From Streptomyces sedi (lineage in GTDB: Bacteria > Actinomycetota > Actinomycetes > Streptomycetales > Streptomycetaceae): a stretch of DNA of 64,000 nt. The notes beneath the pieces were generated by a model that was not told the DNA's origin, made no database searches, and saw nothing but the letters and a program-made list of their open reading frames with translations. Location of the stretch: contig NZ_VDGT01000018.1 of NCBI RefSeq assembly GCF_006335015.1, forward strand, positions 62,001-126,000. The letters are read 5' to 3'. This document shows positions 41,185 through 50,085 of the stretch, one piece after another. How positions within the stretch are numbered: the stretch's first letter is position 1; each line of letters starts with the position of its first letter. The translations under genes were made by a program, and so were the position numbers.

Positions 41185-42390
41185 TCAGTCGAGCAGCGCG
41201 TCCACGAACGCCTCGGGCTCGAACGGCGCCAGGTCGTCGGGCCCCTCCCCCAGGCCGACCAGCTTGACGGGGACGCCCAGCTCGCGCTGGACCGCGACCA
41301 CGATGCCGCCCTTGGCGGTGCCGTCCAGCTTGGTCAGCGCGATGCCCGTGATCTCCACGACCTCGGCGAAGACCCGCGCCTGCACCAGACCGTTCTGCCC
41401 GGTGGTCGCGTCCAGCACCAGCAGCACCTCGCTGACCGGCCCCTGCTTCTCCACGACCCGCTTGACCTTGCCCAGCTCGTCCATGAGCCCGGTCTTGGTG
41501 TGCAGACGGCCCGCGGTGTCGACGAGCACCACGTCGGCCGTGGCCTCGATGCCCTCCCGCACCGCCTCGAAGGCGACCGACGCCGGGTCGCCGCCCTCCG
41601 GACCGCGCACCGTGCGGGCGCCGACCCGCTGGCCCCAGGTCTGGAGCTGGTCGGCGGCGGCGGCGCGGAAGGTGTCGGCCGCGCCCAGCACGACGGACCT
41701 GCCGTCGGCGACCAGGACCCGGGCCAGCTTGCCGGTGGTGGTGGTCTTCCCCGTGCCGTTGACGCCGACGACCATGATGACGGCGGGGCGCTCCTCGCCC
41801 TCCTCGGAGACGCCGCCCTCGGTGTGGACCGCCCGGTCGAGCGACGGGTCGAGCTGGTTGAGCAGCTCCTCGCGCAGCAGCGCCCGCAGCTCCTCGGGGG
41901 TGCGCGTGCCCAGCACCCGGACGCGCTCCCGCAGCCGCTCGACCAGCTCCTGGGTGGGGCCGACGCCGATGTCGGCGGTCAGCAGCGTGTCCTCGATCTC
42001 CTCCCAGGTGTCGTCGTCGAGGCGCTCCCTGGACAGCAGCGTCAACAGGCCCTTGCCCAGCGAGTTCTGCGAGCGCGCCAGCCGCGCCCGCAGCCGCACC
42101 AGCCGCCCGGCGGACGGCTCGGGCACCTCGATCTCGGGAGCCTCGGGCTCCTCGACGACCTCGGTCTCCTCCGGGGCGGGCAGCGTGACGTCCTCGACCG
42201 TCCTGCGCTCCTCGGCGGTCGGCGTCGCGGCGTCGTCCCCGACCCGCGGCTCGGCGGGCGGCGCGGTGCGGGTCGCGTCGGCGCCCCGGTCGGCCGGCGG
42301 CGCCTGCCCGCGCCGGCGGCTGACGAGCAGTCCCGCGACCGCCAGCACGGCGACCACGGCGATGATGACGACGAGGAGAATGGTGTCCAT
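41185..42390 (-). CDS. ftsY: Signal recognition particle receptor FtsY
   Basis: 401 residues. It is the membrane-associated GTPase that docks the SRP. An N-terminal membrane segment (TILLVVIIAVVAVLAVAGLL) is present, unlike in E. coli but standard in actinobacteria. An acidic linker of about 65 residues leads into the NG domain: MVVGVNGTGKTTTTGKLARV, LGAADTFRAAAADQLQTW, VVLVDTAGRLHTKTGLMDEL, TKLDGTAKGGIVVAV and GLGEGPDDLAPFEPEAFV. The ATG at 42390 gives the membrane-segment start. It converges with the Prim-Pol gene and follows smc, with 142 bp between. Confidence 0.95.
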   Translation of the reverse strand: MDTILLVVIIAVVAVLAVAGLLVSRRRGQAPPADRGADATRTAPPAEPRVGDDAATPTAEERRTVEDVTLPAPEETEVVEEPEAPEIEVPEPSAGRLVRLRARLARSQNSLGKGLLTLLSRERLDDDTWEEIEDTLLTADIGVGPTQELVERLRERVRVLGTRTPEELRALLREELLNQLDPSLDRAVHTEGGVSEEGEERPAVIMVVGVNGTGKTTTTGKLARVLVADGRSVVLGAADTFRAAAADQLQTWGQRVGARTVRGPEGGDPASVAFEAVREGIEATADVVLVDTAGRLHTKTGLMDELGKVKRVVEKQGPVSEVLLVLDATTGQNGLVQARVFAEVVEITGIALTKLDGTAKGGIVVAVQRELGVPVKLVGLGEGPDDLAPFEPEAFVDALLD

Positions 42391-42532
42391 GGTTTCCCTT
42401 GGTGGTGCCCGGCTCCGGCCGGGCCGCGCGACAAGCGGTCGGGGGGTTCGGCTCCGGGTCTCGGCTGTGGTTCTCGGGTCGGGGCTCTAAGGTAGCGCCA
42501 GCGACTCCCGCCCCGTGGCGGCACCGGTGGCT

Positions 42533-45500
42533 TCAGGAGAGACGCTGGCTGATGACCTTCGAGACCCCGTCGCCCTGCATGGAGACGCCGTACAGCGCGT
42601 CGGCGACCTCCATGGTGCGCTTCTGGTGGGTGATCACGATGAGCTGGGAGCTGTCCTTCAGCTCCCGCATGATCCGGATCAGCCGCTGGAGGTTGGTGTC
42701 GTCGAGCGCCGCCTCCACCTCGTCCATCACGTAGAACGGGCTGGGCCGGGCCTTGAAGATCGAGACCAGCAGGGCGACGGCGGTCAGCGAACGCTCCCCG
42801 CCGGAGAGCAGCGACAGCCGCTTGACCTTCTTGCCCGGGGGCCTGGCCTCCACCTCCACGCCGGTGGTCAGCATCGAGTCGGGGTCGGTCAGCACCAGCC
42901 GCCCCTCGCCCCCGGGGAAGAGCCGGCTGAAGACGCCCTCGAACTCCCGCGCGGTGTCGTGGTAGGCGGCGGTGAAGACCTGCTCCACCCGCTCGTCCAC
43001 CTCCTTCACCATCTGCAACAGATCGGCCCGGGTCTTCTTCAGGTCCTCCAACTGCTCGCTGAGGAACTGGTGCCGCTCCTCCAGCGCCGCGAACTCCTCC
43101 AGCGCCAGCGGGTTCACCTTGCCCAGCTGCTTGTAGGCACGCTCGGCCGCCCGCAGCCGCTTCTCCTGCTCGGCGCGGACAAAGGGAACGGGCTGGTTGC
43201 GCGGGTGCTCCGGGTCCTGTGGCAGCTCCTCGCCCTCGGCCGGCGGGGACGGCGGCACCGGCTGGTCCGGGCCGTACTCGACGACCAGCCCGGCCGGCTC
43301 GACGCCCAGCTCCTCCAGGGCCCTGGTCTCCAGCTGCTCGATCCGCAGCCGCTTCTCCGCGCCCAGCACCTCGCCCCGGTGCACCGAGTCGGTGAGCTTG
43401 TCCAGCTCCTCCTTCAGCTCCCTGCCCGCGGCCCGCTCCCGGTCCAGCGCGCGGTCGCGCTCCGCCCTGGCCGCCTCGGCGGCCCCGCGTTCCGTCTCCG
43501 CGCGGGCCAGCGAGGCCTCCACGTGCGCCAGCAGCTGCCGGGAGCCGTCGGCCACCGCGCCCGCCACCTCGCTCTCGTGCCGGGCCCTGGCCTTCCGCCG
43601 CTCGGCCCGCGCCCGGTTCTCGCGCTCGGCGCGCGCCGCCCGGTCCAGCCCCTCGGCCCGCCCCGACAGTCCGCGCACCCGCTCCTCGTGGGTGCGGACC
43701 TGGAGCCTGGCCTCCATCTCGGTCTGCCGGGCGTTGGCGCCGTCGGCCGCCAGCCGGTCGCGCGCCGAGGTGTCCGGGTCCTCGACCGTCTCGCTCGCCT
43801 CCTCGGCGACCGCGAGCCGTTCCGCCAGCTCCTCCGCCTGCTCGACGGCCCTGGCCCACTCCTCGCCCGCCCGCTCGACGGCCGCCTCGGCGCGCTCGGC
43901 CTCGCCGACCGCCGCCCTGGCCTGCCCGCCCAGCCGGCCGAGGTCCTGCGCCACCCGGGAGCGTTCCCTCTCGGCGGCGCTGCGGCGTCCGGCCAGCTCG
44001 TCCACGGCGGTCCTGGCCGCGCCGCGCCGCTCGGTCGCCGCGTCCCGCGCCTCGGTCAACTCGGCGGCCAGCCCGGTCAGCCGCTCCAGCTCGGCCGTCG
44101 CCTCGTCGACGGAGGCGCGCACCTCCAACAGGCTGGGCGCGCCCGCCGAACCGCCGCCGGCCAGCCGCCGGGAGAGCACGTCGCCCTCCCCGCTGACGGC
44201 GGTGATCGCGGGGCGCGACTGCACCAGCCTCAGCGCGTCGTCCAGGGTGTCGACCACCACCACGTCCCGCAGCAGCGCCCGCACCGCCGGCAGCAGCGCG
44301 TCCGGCCCCCGCACCAGGTCGACCGCCCAGCACCACGGCGCCGGCGCCGGCTCGGCGGCGCGGGCGCCGGGGCCGTCGGCCGCCGGGTCGCCGACCAGCA
44401 GCGCCGCCCGCCCGGCGTCCCGCTTGCGCAGCAGCCGCAACGCCTCGACCGCCTCGGCCGGCCCCGCCACCGCCACCGCCTCGGCCGCCGCGCCGAGCGC
44501 CGCGGCCACCTGCACCTCGTAGCCGGGGGTGACGGTCAGCAGCTCGGCGGCCGGGCCGAGCACGCCGGCCAGCTCCTCGCCCGCGCTCAGCAGCGCGCCC
44601 GTCCCGTCCTTGCGCCGCAGCCCGAGGGCCAGCGCCTCGCGCCGCGCCTCGACGGCGGCGCGCTCCCTCTCCACACCGGTCAGCCGCTCCCGCGCGGTCG
44701 ACAACGCGGTCTCGGCCTCCTCCAGTTCGGCCCTGGCCCGCTCGTGCGCCTCGGCCAGCTCGCCGTCGTCGGCCTCCCTGCCCTCGACCTCCGCGCGCAG
44801 CGCCTCGTACTCCTCGCGCGCCTCGGTGGCGCGCGACAGCGCCTCGTCCCGGCTCGCGGTCAGCCGCTCGCGGTCGGCCTGCGCCGAGGCGGCGCGCCCG
44901 CGCGCGCCGTTGGCCTGCGCGTGCAGCCGCGCCAGGCCCTCGCGCCGGTCGGCGAGCGCGCGGGCCTCGTCCTTCAGCCGCCGCTCCTCGTCGGCCAGCG
45001 CACGTTCCAGCTCCGCGCGGTGCGCGACGGTGTCCTCCAGCGCGACGCCGGCCGCCTCCAGCGCGGCGGTCAGCTCGGCCTCCTGCTCCCTGATCCGTGC
45101 CGCCTCGCGCTCCAGCTCCTCCGGCTCGCGCCCCCTGCGCTCCTCGGCCGGCTGGGAACGGGCGCTGTTCACCCGGGCGTCCGCCAGGTTGACGGTGCCC
45201 CTGACGCGTTCGGCGAGCTGGGAGAGCTGGTACCAGGTCTCCTGGGCGCGGGCCACCCGCGGCACCAGGGTGCGCACCTCCTGCTCCAGCTCGCTCTCCC
45301 GGCGCAGCGCGCCCTTGAGGCGCTCCTCCGCGGCCTCCTTGCGCTCCTTCAGCGCGGCCTCGTCGGCCACCTCGGCGCGCAGCGCGCCGCGCAGGGTGAC
45401 CAGGTCGTCGGCGAGCAGCCGCAGCCGGGAGTCGCGCAGGTCGGCCTGGATCACGGCGGCCTTGCGGGCGACGGCCGCCTGCCGTCCGAGGGGCTTCAGT

Positions 45501-46102
45501 TGACGCCGCAGCTCGTCGGTGAGGTCCTGCACGCGGGCGAGGTTGGCCCGCATCGCGTCCAGCTTGCGCAGCGCCTTCTCCTTGCGCTTGCGGTGCTTGA
45601 GAACGCCGGCCGCCTCCTCGATGAACGCCCGGCGGCCGGCCGGGTCGGCGTGCAGCACCGAGTCGAGCTGGCCCTGGCCGACGATCACGTGCATCTCGCG
45701 GCCGATGCCGGAGTCGGAGAGCAGCTCCTGAACGTCGAGCAGCCGGCAGGTGTCGCCGTTGATCTGGTACTCGCTGCCGCCGTTGCGGAACATCGTCCGG
45801 GTGATCGTCACCTCGGCGTACTCGATCGGCAGCGCGCCGTCGGCGTTGTCGATGGTGAGGGAGACCTCGGCGCGGCCCAGCGGCGGGCGGCCCGTGGTGC
45901 CGGCGAAGATGACGTCCTCCATCTTGCCGCCGCGCAGCGACTTGGCGCCCTGCTCCCCCATGACCCAGGAGAGGGCGTCGACGACGTTGGACTTGCCCGA
46001 GCCGTTGGGACCCACGACACACGTGATGCCGGGCTCGAAGCGCAGCGTCGTGGCCGAGGCGAAGGACTTGAACCCCCGCAGGGTCAGACTCTTGAGGTGC
46101 AC
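42533..46102 (-). CDS. smc: Chromosome segregation protein SMC
   Basis: 1189 residues, the expected length. The N-terminal ATPase half has KSLTLRGFKSFASATTLRFE and Walker A GPNGSGKS (about 31-38), then Q-loop VMGEQGAKSLRGGKMEDVIF. Long coiled coils flank a hinge at about 500-640. The C-terminal half has LSLLSGGERSLTAVALLVSI and Walker B FYVMDEVEAALDDTN. The protein compacts and segregates chromosomes with ScpA and ScpB. The GTG at 46102 gives the conserved VHLKSLTLRGF start. Longer frames to 46186 lack conserved residues. It is followed by ftsY. Confidence 0.94.
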   Translation of the reverse strand: MHLKSLTLRGFKSFASATTLRFEPGITCVVGPNGSGKSNVVDALSWVMGEQGAKSLRGGKMEDVIFAGTTGRPPLGRAEVSLTIDNADGALPIEYAEVTITRTMFRNGGSEYQINGDTCRLLDVQELLSDSGIGREMHVIVGQGQLDSVLHADPAGRRAFIEEAAGVLKHRKRKEKALRKLDAMRANLARVQDLTDELRRQLKPLGRQAAVARKAAVIQADLRDSRLRLLADDLVTLRGALRAEVADEAALKERKEAAEERLKGALRRESELEQEVRTLVPRVARAQETWYQLSQLAERVRGTVNLADARVNSARSQPAEERRGREPEELEREAARIREQEAELTAALEAAGVALEDTVAHRAELERALADEERRLKDEARALADRREGLARLHAQANGARGRAASAQADRERLTASRDEALSRATEAREEYEALRAEVEGREADDGELAEAHERARAELEEAETALSTARERLTGVERERAAVEARREALALGLRRKDGTGALLSAGEELAGVLGPAAELLTVTPGYEVQVAAALGAAAEAVAVAGPAEAVEALRLLRKRDAGRAALLVGDPAADGPGARAAEPAPAPWCWAVDLVRGPDALLPAVRALLRDVVVVDTLDDALRLVQSRPAITAVSGEGDVLSRRLAGGGSAGAPSLLEVRASVDEATAELERLTGLAAELTEARDAATERRGAARTAVDELAGRRSAAERERSRVAQDLGRLGGQARAAVGEAERAEAAVERAGEEWARAVEQAEELAERLAVAEEASETVEDPDTSARDRLAADGANARQTEMEARLQVRTHEERVRGLSGRAEGLDRAARAERENRARAERRKARARHESEVAGAVADGSRQLLAHVEASLARAETERGAAEAARAERDRALDRERAAGRELKEELDKLTDSVHRGEVLGAEKRLRIEQLETRALEELGVEPAGLVVEYGPDQPVPPSPPAEGEELPQDPEHPRNQPVPFVRAEQEKRLRAAERAYKQLGKVNPLALEEFAALEERHQFLSEQLEDLKKTRADLLQMVKEVDERVEQVFTAAYHDTAREFEGVFSRLFPGGEGRLVLTDPDSMLTTGVEVEARPPGKKVKRLSLLSGGERSLTAVALLVSIFKARPSPFYVMDEVEAALDDTNLQRLIRIMRELKDSSQLIVITHQKRTMEVADALYGVSMQGDGVSKVISQRLS

Positions 46103-46224
46103 GCCGTCGGACTTTACCGGCCGCTCTTCGGGGATTCGCCGTTTCGACGCGGAGGATGGGGGGCAGATCAGTGAGTAGCCAGCCATGGGTCAACGCCCGT
46201 ACTCACTACGTCACGAAATGACGA

Positions 46225-46244
46225 AGGGACGCCGAAGCGTCCCT
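46225..46244 (-). terminator. TTCG-loop terminator after the 68-residue protein gene
   Basis: An 8-bp perfect stem (AGGGACGC/GCGTCCCT) with a TTCG loop on the minus strand lies between the small gene (stop 46293) and smc (start 46102), separating their transcripts. Confidence 0.7.
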
Positions 46245-46292
46245 CGCATAAGGTAATCAGGCGGTACGCCTGCGCCAACCTCTTCGTCGAGG

Positions 46293-46499
46293 TCAGGTCA
46301 GGGCGGGCTCCGCCTTGCGCACGTCGATGCCGTCAAGCATCGGGTCGCTCTGCCGAGCGGCGGCGGCCAGCGCGTCGTTCTCCGCCTGGACCCGTACCAG
46401 CTGGGTCTCCAGGTCCTGGACGCGCTGCTGAAGCCGTCGCATCTCGGCGAGGACTCGGGGGTCGAAACCGCCGACGTGACCGAGAAGCGCCTTTGCCAT
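46293..46499 (-). CDS. Small coiled-coil protein of unknown function
   Basis: A 68-residue protein conserved in streptomycetes next to smc. Its middle is a short coiled coil (RRLQQRVQDLETQLVRVQAE, heptad-like spacing of Leu and Val). The N-terminus ALLGHVGGFDPRVLAEM and C-terminus DGIDVRKAEPALT are short conserved tags. No catalytic motif is seen. A dimerising or adaptor role is a guess. The ATG at 46499 is clear. A promoter with TTGACC (46645-46650) and GACGCT (46622-46627) may drive it from the 336-bp gap 46500-46835, which otherwise shows nothing coding. Confidence 0.75.
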   Translation of the reverse strand: MAKALLGHVGGFDPRVLAEMRRLQQRVQDLETQLVRVQAENDALAAAARQSDPMLDGIDVRKAEPALT

Positions 46500-46621
46500 G
46501 ATGGATGGTCCTCCACACTGAGTGACCGACCGAAGTCGTGGTGGGTCGTGAGGGATAACTGCCGCGACAGGCGCTCTGCCTGGTGTTCCAGGGCCAGCCG
46601 ACAGAACCGCGCGGGACTTTC

Positions 46622-46650
46622 AGCGTCTCACCAAAAAGTGGGACGGTCAA
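46622..46650 (-). promoter_or_regulatory. Candidate sigma-70-type promoter of the 68-residue protein gene
   Basis: On the minus strand TTGACC (46645-46650) is followed 17 bp later by GACGCT (46622-46627). The leader to the ATG at 46499 would be about 115 nt. Confidence 0.35.
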
Positions 46651-46835
46651 CACGATCACACCGCGTATCGCCCGGCGCGCCACGGCCCGCGGGCCTCGCC
46701 GGGGAGGGGCGTCCCACCGCCTCCTCGTGGGAGAGAACGGGGGCGCCGCGAGTTTCTGATCACGAAGCCTCGCACGTCGCAGCGGGGATGGCAAGCAGTT
46801 TGGGACATATCAGCGCCCACCGCGCGAGGGGCTCC

Positions 46836-47165
46836 TCAGCGGATGTCAAACCCCTCGTACCCCCCGCGCGGTGTGTCCCATATCTCGGTGACACCCCCCA
46901 CCCGGCCGGGCGTGTCACCGGAGCGCAGCCATGCGAGCAGCCGCTCGCAGCGCTCGGGCGCCCCCTCGGCGACGACCTGCACCCGGCCGTCCGGAAGGTT
47001 CGAGGCGAACCCGGCGAGCTCCCCGATCTCCAGCGCCCGCGCCCTGGTGAACCACCGGAACCCCACGCCCTGCACGGTCCCGCGCACCCAGACGGTCAAC
47101 CGGGCGGCCCCGTCCGGCACTTCGTCGAAACGGCGGTCACCGGGGCGGAAAGGCGTGTGCGGCAT
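46836..47165 (-). CDS. acyP: Acylphosphatase
   Basis: 109 residues. It hydrolyses acyl phosphates. The signature RLTVWVRGTVQGVGFRWFTR (Arg and Asn active-site pattern) and the second motif GFASNLPDGRVQVVAEG are intact, including the catalytic Asn. It is slightly longer than the usual 92 residues because of a 16-residue N-terminal extension. The ATG at 47165 is predicted leaderless: TAGCGT (47173-47178) is 7 nt upstream. Use of the GTG at 47174 would put the start inside that -10. Confidence 0.9.
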   Translation of the reverse strand: MPHTPFRPGDRRFDEVPDGAARLTVWVRGTVQGVGFRWFTRARALEIGELAGFASNLPDGRVQVVAEGAPERCERLLAWLRSGDTPGRVGGVTEIWDTPRGGYEGFDIR

Positions 47166-47172
47166 GTGACGC

Positions 47173-47178
47173 ACGCTA
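47173..47178 (-). promoter_or_regulatory. -10 element giving a leaderless acylphosphatase mRNA
   Basis: TAGCGT on the minus strand, then 7 nt, then ATG at 47165. Confidence 0.5.
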
Positions 47179-47328
47179 TCCGTTCTTCTGCTTTCGCGGC
47201 CCTTCCACTTACCCCCCTATGCCGTACAGTCACGCGATGAAGCATCGCCCGTTCGAGTGAAAATCTCGTGCATAACGGGACGATGAGCCACCAGATCGCC
47301 AACTGGACGACACAAGGAGGGTCCACGC

Positions 47329-48141
47329 ATGGGACGTCATCGTCGCAGGCGGGGGTACGCGCGTACCGGACTCGTCGGTGCCTCCGCCGCACTCGCCGTG
47401 GGCGCGGTGGCCGTGGGAAGCGGTCTGATGCCGGGCTTGACACAGCACTTCACGGGTGAGGACACCAGGACCGACGCCTCGGGCGAGGAGTCGAGGGCCC
47501 CGCTCGCCTCCGAGACGCTGGAACGCGAGGAGCCCAGGCCGAGCCGGAGCGCCGAGCGCGAGTCGGAGGAACCGACCGCCGAGGAGACCGAGTCGGCGGA
47601 GGAGACCGCGAGCGAGGAGCCGGAGCCCGAGGAGACCACCGAGGAGCCCGAGCCGACGCCGGAGGAGACCGAGCGGCCGAGCGCCGCCCCCGAACCGGAG
47701 CCGGGGGCCGGCGCCCCGCCGCCCACCGAGGACGAGCCCTCGGACGAACCGGCGTCCCCCGAGGTCAGGGAGGCTGAGGCGGTGCTGCGGCTGGTCAACG
47801 AGGCGCGCGGCCAGGCCGGTTGCCAGCCGCTGCGGCTGGACGCGGGGCTGACCAACGTCGCCCTGGCCCACAGCAGGGACATGGCGGAGCGCGGCTACTT
47901 CGACCACACCGACCCCGACGGCAGGACCCCCTGGGACCGCGCCGCCGAGGCGGGCATATCGAACATGGGTGGCGAGAACATAGCCATGGGCCAGAGGAAC
48001 GCCCAGTCCGTCATGGACTCCTGGATGAACAGCGAGGGCCACCGCGCCAACATCCTCAACTGCGACTTCACCACCATGGGCCTCGGCGCCCACTTCGCCG
48101 ACGGCGGCGGCCCCTGGTGGACCCAGACCTTCGGCTTCTGA
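47329..48141 (+). CDS. Secreted CAP/SCP-domain protein
   Basis: 270 residues. A basic N-terminus and hydrophobic segment (about residues 12-33) act as signal anchor or signal peptide. Residues 40-145 form a Glu/Thr/Pro-rich acidic linker, a typical wall-spanning spacer. The CAP (cysteine-rich secretory/PR-1-like) domain occupies about residues 148-270: LRLVNEARGQAGCQPLRLDA, MAERGYFDHTDPDGRTPWDR, GENIAMGQRNA, SWMNSEGHRANILN. The conserved His and Glu of the CAP cavity are present. Function is unknown in bacteria, with calcium or lipid binding proposed for relatives. The ATG at 47329 follows AAGGAGG. Confidence 0.88.
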   Translation: MGRHRRRRGYARTGLVGASAALAVGAVAVGSGLMPGLTQHFTGEDTRTDASGEESRAPLASETLEREEPRPSRSAERESEEPTAEETESAEETASEEPEPEETTEEPEPTPEETERPSAAPEPEPGAGAPPPTEDEPSDEPASPEVREAEAVLRLVNEARGQAGCQPLRLDAGLTNVALAHSRDMAERGYFDHTDPDGRTPWDRAAEAGISNMGGENIAMGQRNAQSVMDSWMNSEGHRANILNCDFTTMGLGAHFADGGGPWWTQTFGF

Positions 48142-48188
48142 GCGGACGCGGCTTCTGAGCGGAAGGCCGGGCCGGCGTTGACGTGCCG

Positions 48189-49049
48189 TCAGCCGCGCGA
48201 CGCCACGGGCCGGCGTTGGCAGCGCGGACAGTAGTAGCTGGAGCGGTTCATCCACGGCGCGCGGCGCATCGGCGTCGCGCAGCGCCGGCACGGCAACCCC
48301 TCGCGACCGTAGGCGTCCAACGCGCGCTCGAAGTACCCCGACTGGCCGTTGACGTTGACATACAGGCTGTCGAAGCTGGTGCCGCCGGCCGCGAGCGCCT
48401 GGTGCATCACCTCGCGGACATGGCCCACCAGCCGCTCGGTGGTCGGGCGGGTGAGTGTCGCGGTGGGGCGTTCGTAGTGCAGCCGGGTGCGCCAGAGCGC
48501 CTCGTCGGCGTAGATGTTGCCGACCCCGCTGATCAGCGACTGGTCGAGCAGCGCCCGCTTGACGGTGGTGCGCTTGCGGCGCAGCGCGGAGTGGAACGCG
48601 TCCTCGTCGAAGTCGGGGTCCAGCGGGTCGCGGGCGATGTGCCCGATGACGTCGGGCAGGCCGTCGGCCAGCACCGGGTGCAGCGAGAGGCCGCCGAAGG
48701 TCCGCTGGTCGACGAAGCGCAGCTCGCCGCCGGCCGCGTCGGCGAAGGTGACGCGCACCCGCAGATGCTTCTCGTCGGGCGCGCGGTCGGGCTGCACCAG
48801 CAGCTGGCCGCTCATGCCCAGATGGGCCAGGAGCGCGAGGTCGTCCCCGACCGGAAGCCACAGGTACTTGCCCCGGCGGCGCGGCGCGGCGACCGGGACC
48901 CCGCGCAGCCGCGCGGCGAAGTCCTCGGCCCCGGCGAGATGGCGTCGGACGGCGCGCGGGTGCAGCACCTCGGTGTCGGCGACGGTGCGACCGCTGATCC
49001 AGCGGTCCAGGCCGCGGCGGACGACCTCGACCTCGGGCAGCTCAGGCAA
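48189..49049 (-). CDS. mutM: Formamidopyrimidine-DNA glycosylase (Fpg)
   Basis: 286 residues. It removes 8-oxoguanine and related lesions. The start is a TTG at 49049: the mature N-terminal PELPEVEVVRRGL (catalytic Pro 2, Glu 3) fixes it. The H2TH region DQSLISGVGNIYADEALWR and the C-terminal zinc finger (CRRCATPMRRA and YYCPRCQRR, four Cys) are present. The start overlaps the rnc stop by 8 bp, so translation is coupled to rnc. The rpmF-rnc-mutM order is standard. Confidence 0.95.
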   Translation of the reverse strand: MPELPEVEVVRRGLDRWISGRTVADTEVLHPRAVRRHLAGAEDFAARLRGVPVAAPRRRGKYLWLPVGDDLALLAHLGMSGQLLVQPDRAPDEKHLRVRVTFADAAGGELRFVDQRTFGGLSLHPVLADGLPDVIGHIARDPLDPDFDEDAFHSALRRKRTTVKRALLDQSLISGVGNIYADEALWRTRLHYERPTATLTRPTTERLVGHVREVMHQALAAGGTSFDSLYVNVNGQSGYFERALDAYGREGLPCRRCATPMRRAPWMNRSSYYCPRCQRRPVASRG

Positions 49050-49890
49050 CGGACGTCCCGCCGGCGGTGGTGTCCCCGGCGTTCTCCCCGTCGGGTGCCG
49101 CGGCCCCCTCGGCCTCCTCCGCCCGAGCCGCCTCGGCGGCCTCCGCCTCGCGGGCGGCGTCGAGGGAAGTGCGGATGGCGCGCCAGGCCGTCTCGGCGGC
49201 CTGCTGCTCCGCCTCCTTCTTGCTGCGGCCGGTACCGGTGCCGTACGTCTGACCGCCGACGCGGGCGGCGGCGGTGAAGGTCTTCTCGTGGTCGGGGCCG
49301 CTCTCGCCGATCACGTACTCGGGGACGCCGAGGCCCTCGGCCGCGCTCAGCTCCTGAAGGCTGGTCTTCCAGTCCAGGCCGGCTCCGAGATTGGAGGAAC
49401 GTTCGATCACCGGGTCGAAGAGCCGGTGCACCAACTCGTCGGCCGCGTCGAGCCCCTGGTCCAGATAGACCGCGCCGATCACCGCTTCCAGCGTGTCGGC
49501 GAGGATCGACGCCTTGTCGCGCCCTCCCGTGCCTTCCTCTCCGCGCCCGAGGCGCACGAAGGCGCCAAGGTCGAGCTCACGCGCCACCTCGGCCAGTGCC
49601 CTGGCCTGGACGACGGCGGCCCGCAGCTTGGCCAACTGGCCCTCGGCGAGGTCGGGATGACGACGGTAGAGCGTGTCGGTGACCACCAGCCCGAGCACCG
49701 AGTCGCCGAGGAACTCCAGGCGCTCGTTGGTGGGCAGGCCACCGTGCTCATAGGCGTAGCTGCGGTGGGTCAGGGCACGCACCAGAAGGGCGGGCTCCAG
49801 CTGATAGCCGAGCCGCCCTTCCAGCGTCGCGAGAGACGCGGCGACGTCCGCCGCCCGGGGCCGCGGTTGAGACCTCCTGGCGTGTGCCAT
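49042..49890 (-). CDS. rnc: Ribonuclease III
   Basis: 282 residues. It cleaves double-stranded RNA, including rRNA precursors; in S. coelicolor it is the absB locus that controls antibiotic synthesis. The catalytic signature NERLEFLGDSVLGLVV and second acidic cluster ADTLEAVIGAVYLDQGLDAA are present. The dsRBD is at about 175-250 (DWKTSLQELSAAEGLGVPEY, TGRSKKEAEQQAAETAWRAI). A 35-residue Ala/Glu-rich tail follows. ATG 49890 is preferred over GTG 49902, whose possible ribosome site abuts it. It lies 20 bp from rpmF. Confidence 0.93.
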   Translation of the reverse strand: MAHARRSQPRPRAADVAASLATLEGRLGYQLEPALLVRALTHRSYAYEHGGLPTNERLEFLGDSVLGLVVTDTLYRRHPDLAEGQLAKLRAAVVQARALAEVARELDLGAFVRLGRGEEGTGGRDKASILADTLEAVIGAVYLDQGLDAADELVHRLFDPVIERSSNLGAGLDWKTSLQELSAAEGLGVPEYVIGESGPDHEKTFTAAARVGGQTYGTGTGRSKKEAEQQAAETAWRAIRTSLDAAREAEAAEAARAEEAEGAAAPDGENAGDTTAGGTSVA

Positions 49891-49909
49891 GACGCCTGTC
49901 ACCCGCCGA

Positions 49910-50083
49910 TCAGACGTCGAGAACCTGACGACGGTTGTAGGTACCGCAGTTGGAGCACGCGATGTGCTGGAGCCTCGGCTCCTGGCAGCGCTCGCAACGC
50001 ACCAGGTTCGGGGCAGTGGCCTTCCACTGCGACCGACGGTGACGGGTGTTGCTGCGCGACATCTTCCGCTTCGGAACAGCCAC
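49910..50083 (-). CDS. rpmF: 50S ribosomal protein L32
   Basis: 57 residues, too short for simple length cut-offs. The sequence AVPKRKMSRSNTRHRRSQWK at the N-terminus and the zinc-ribbon Cys pairs CERC and CSNCG identify L32 in its zinc-binding form. The C-terminus is GTYNRRQVLDV. The GTG at 50083 begins 3 bp from the DUF177 stop, the conserved yceD-rpmF linkage. rnc follows. Confidence 0.95.
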   Translation of the reverse strand: MAVPKRKMSRSNTRHRRSQWKATAPNLVRCERCQEPRLQHIACSNCGTYNRRQVLDV

Positions 50084-50085
50084 GG

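Noticed and set aside
42042..46193. 1383-codon minus-strand open frame across smc and ftsY
   Set aside because: Out of frame with the intact SMC and FtsY sequences. High GC removes stops from shadow frames.
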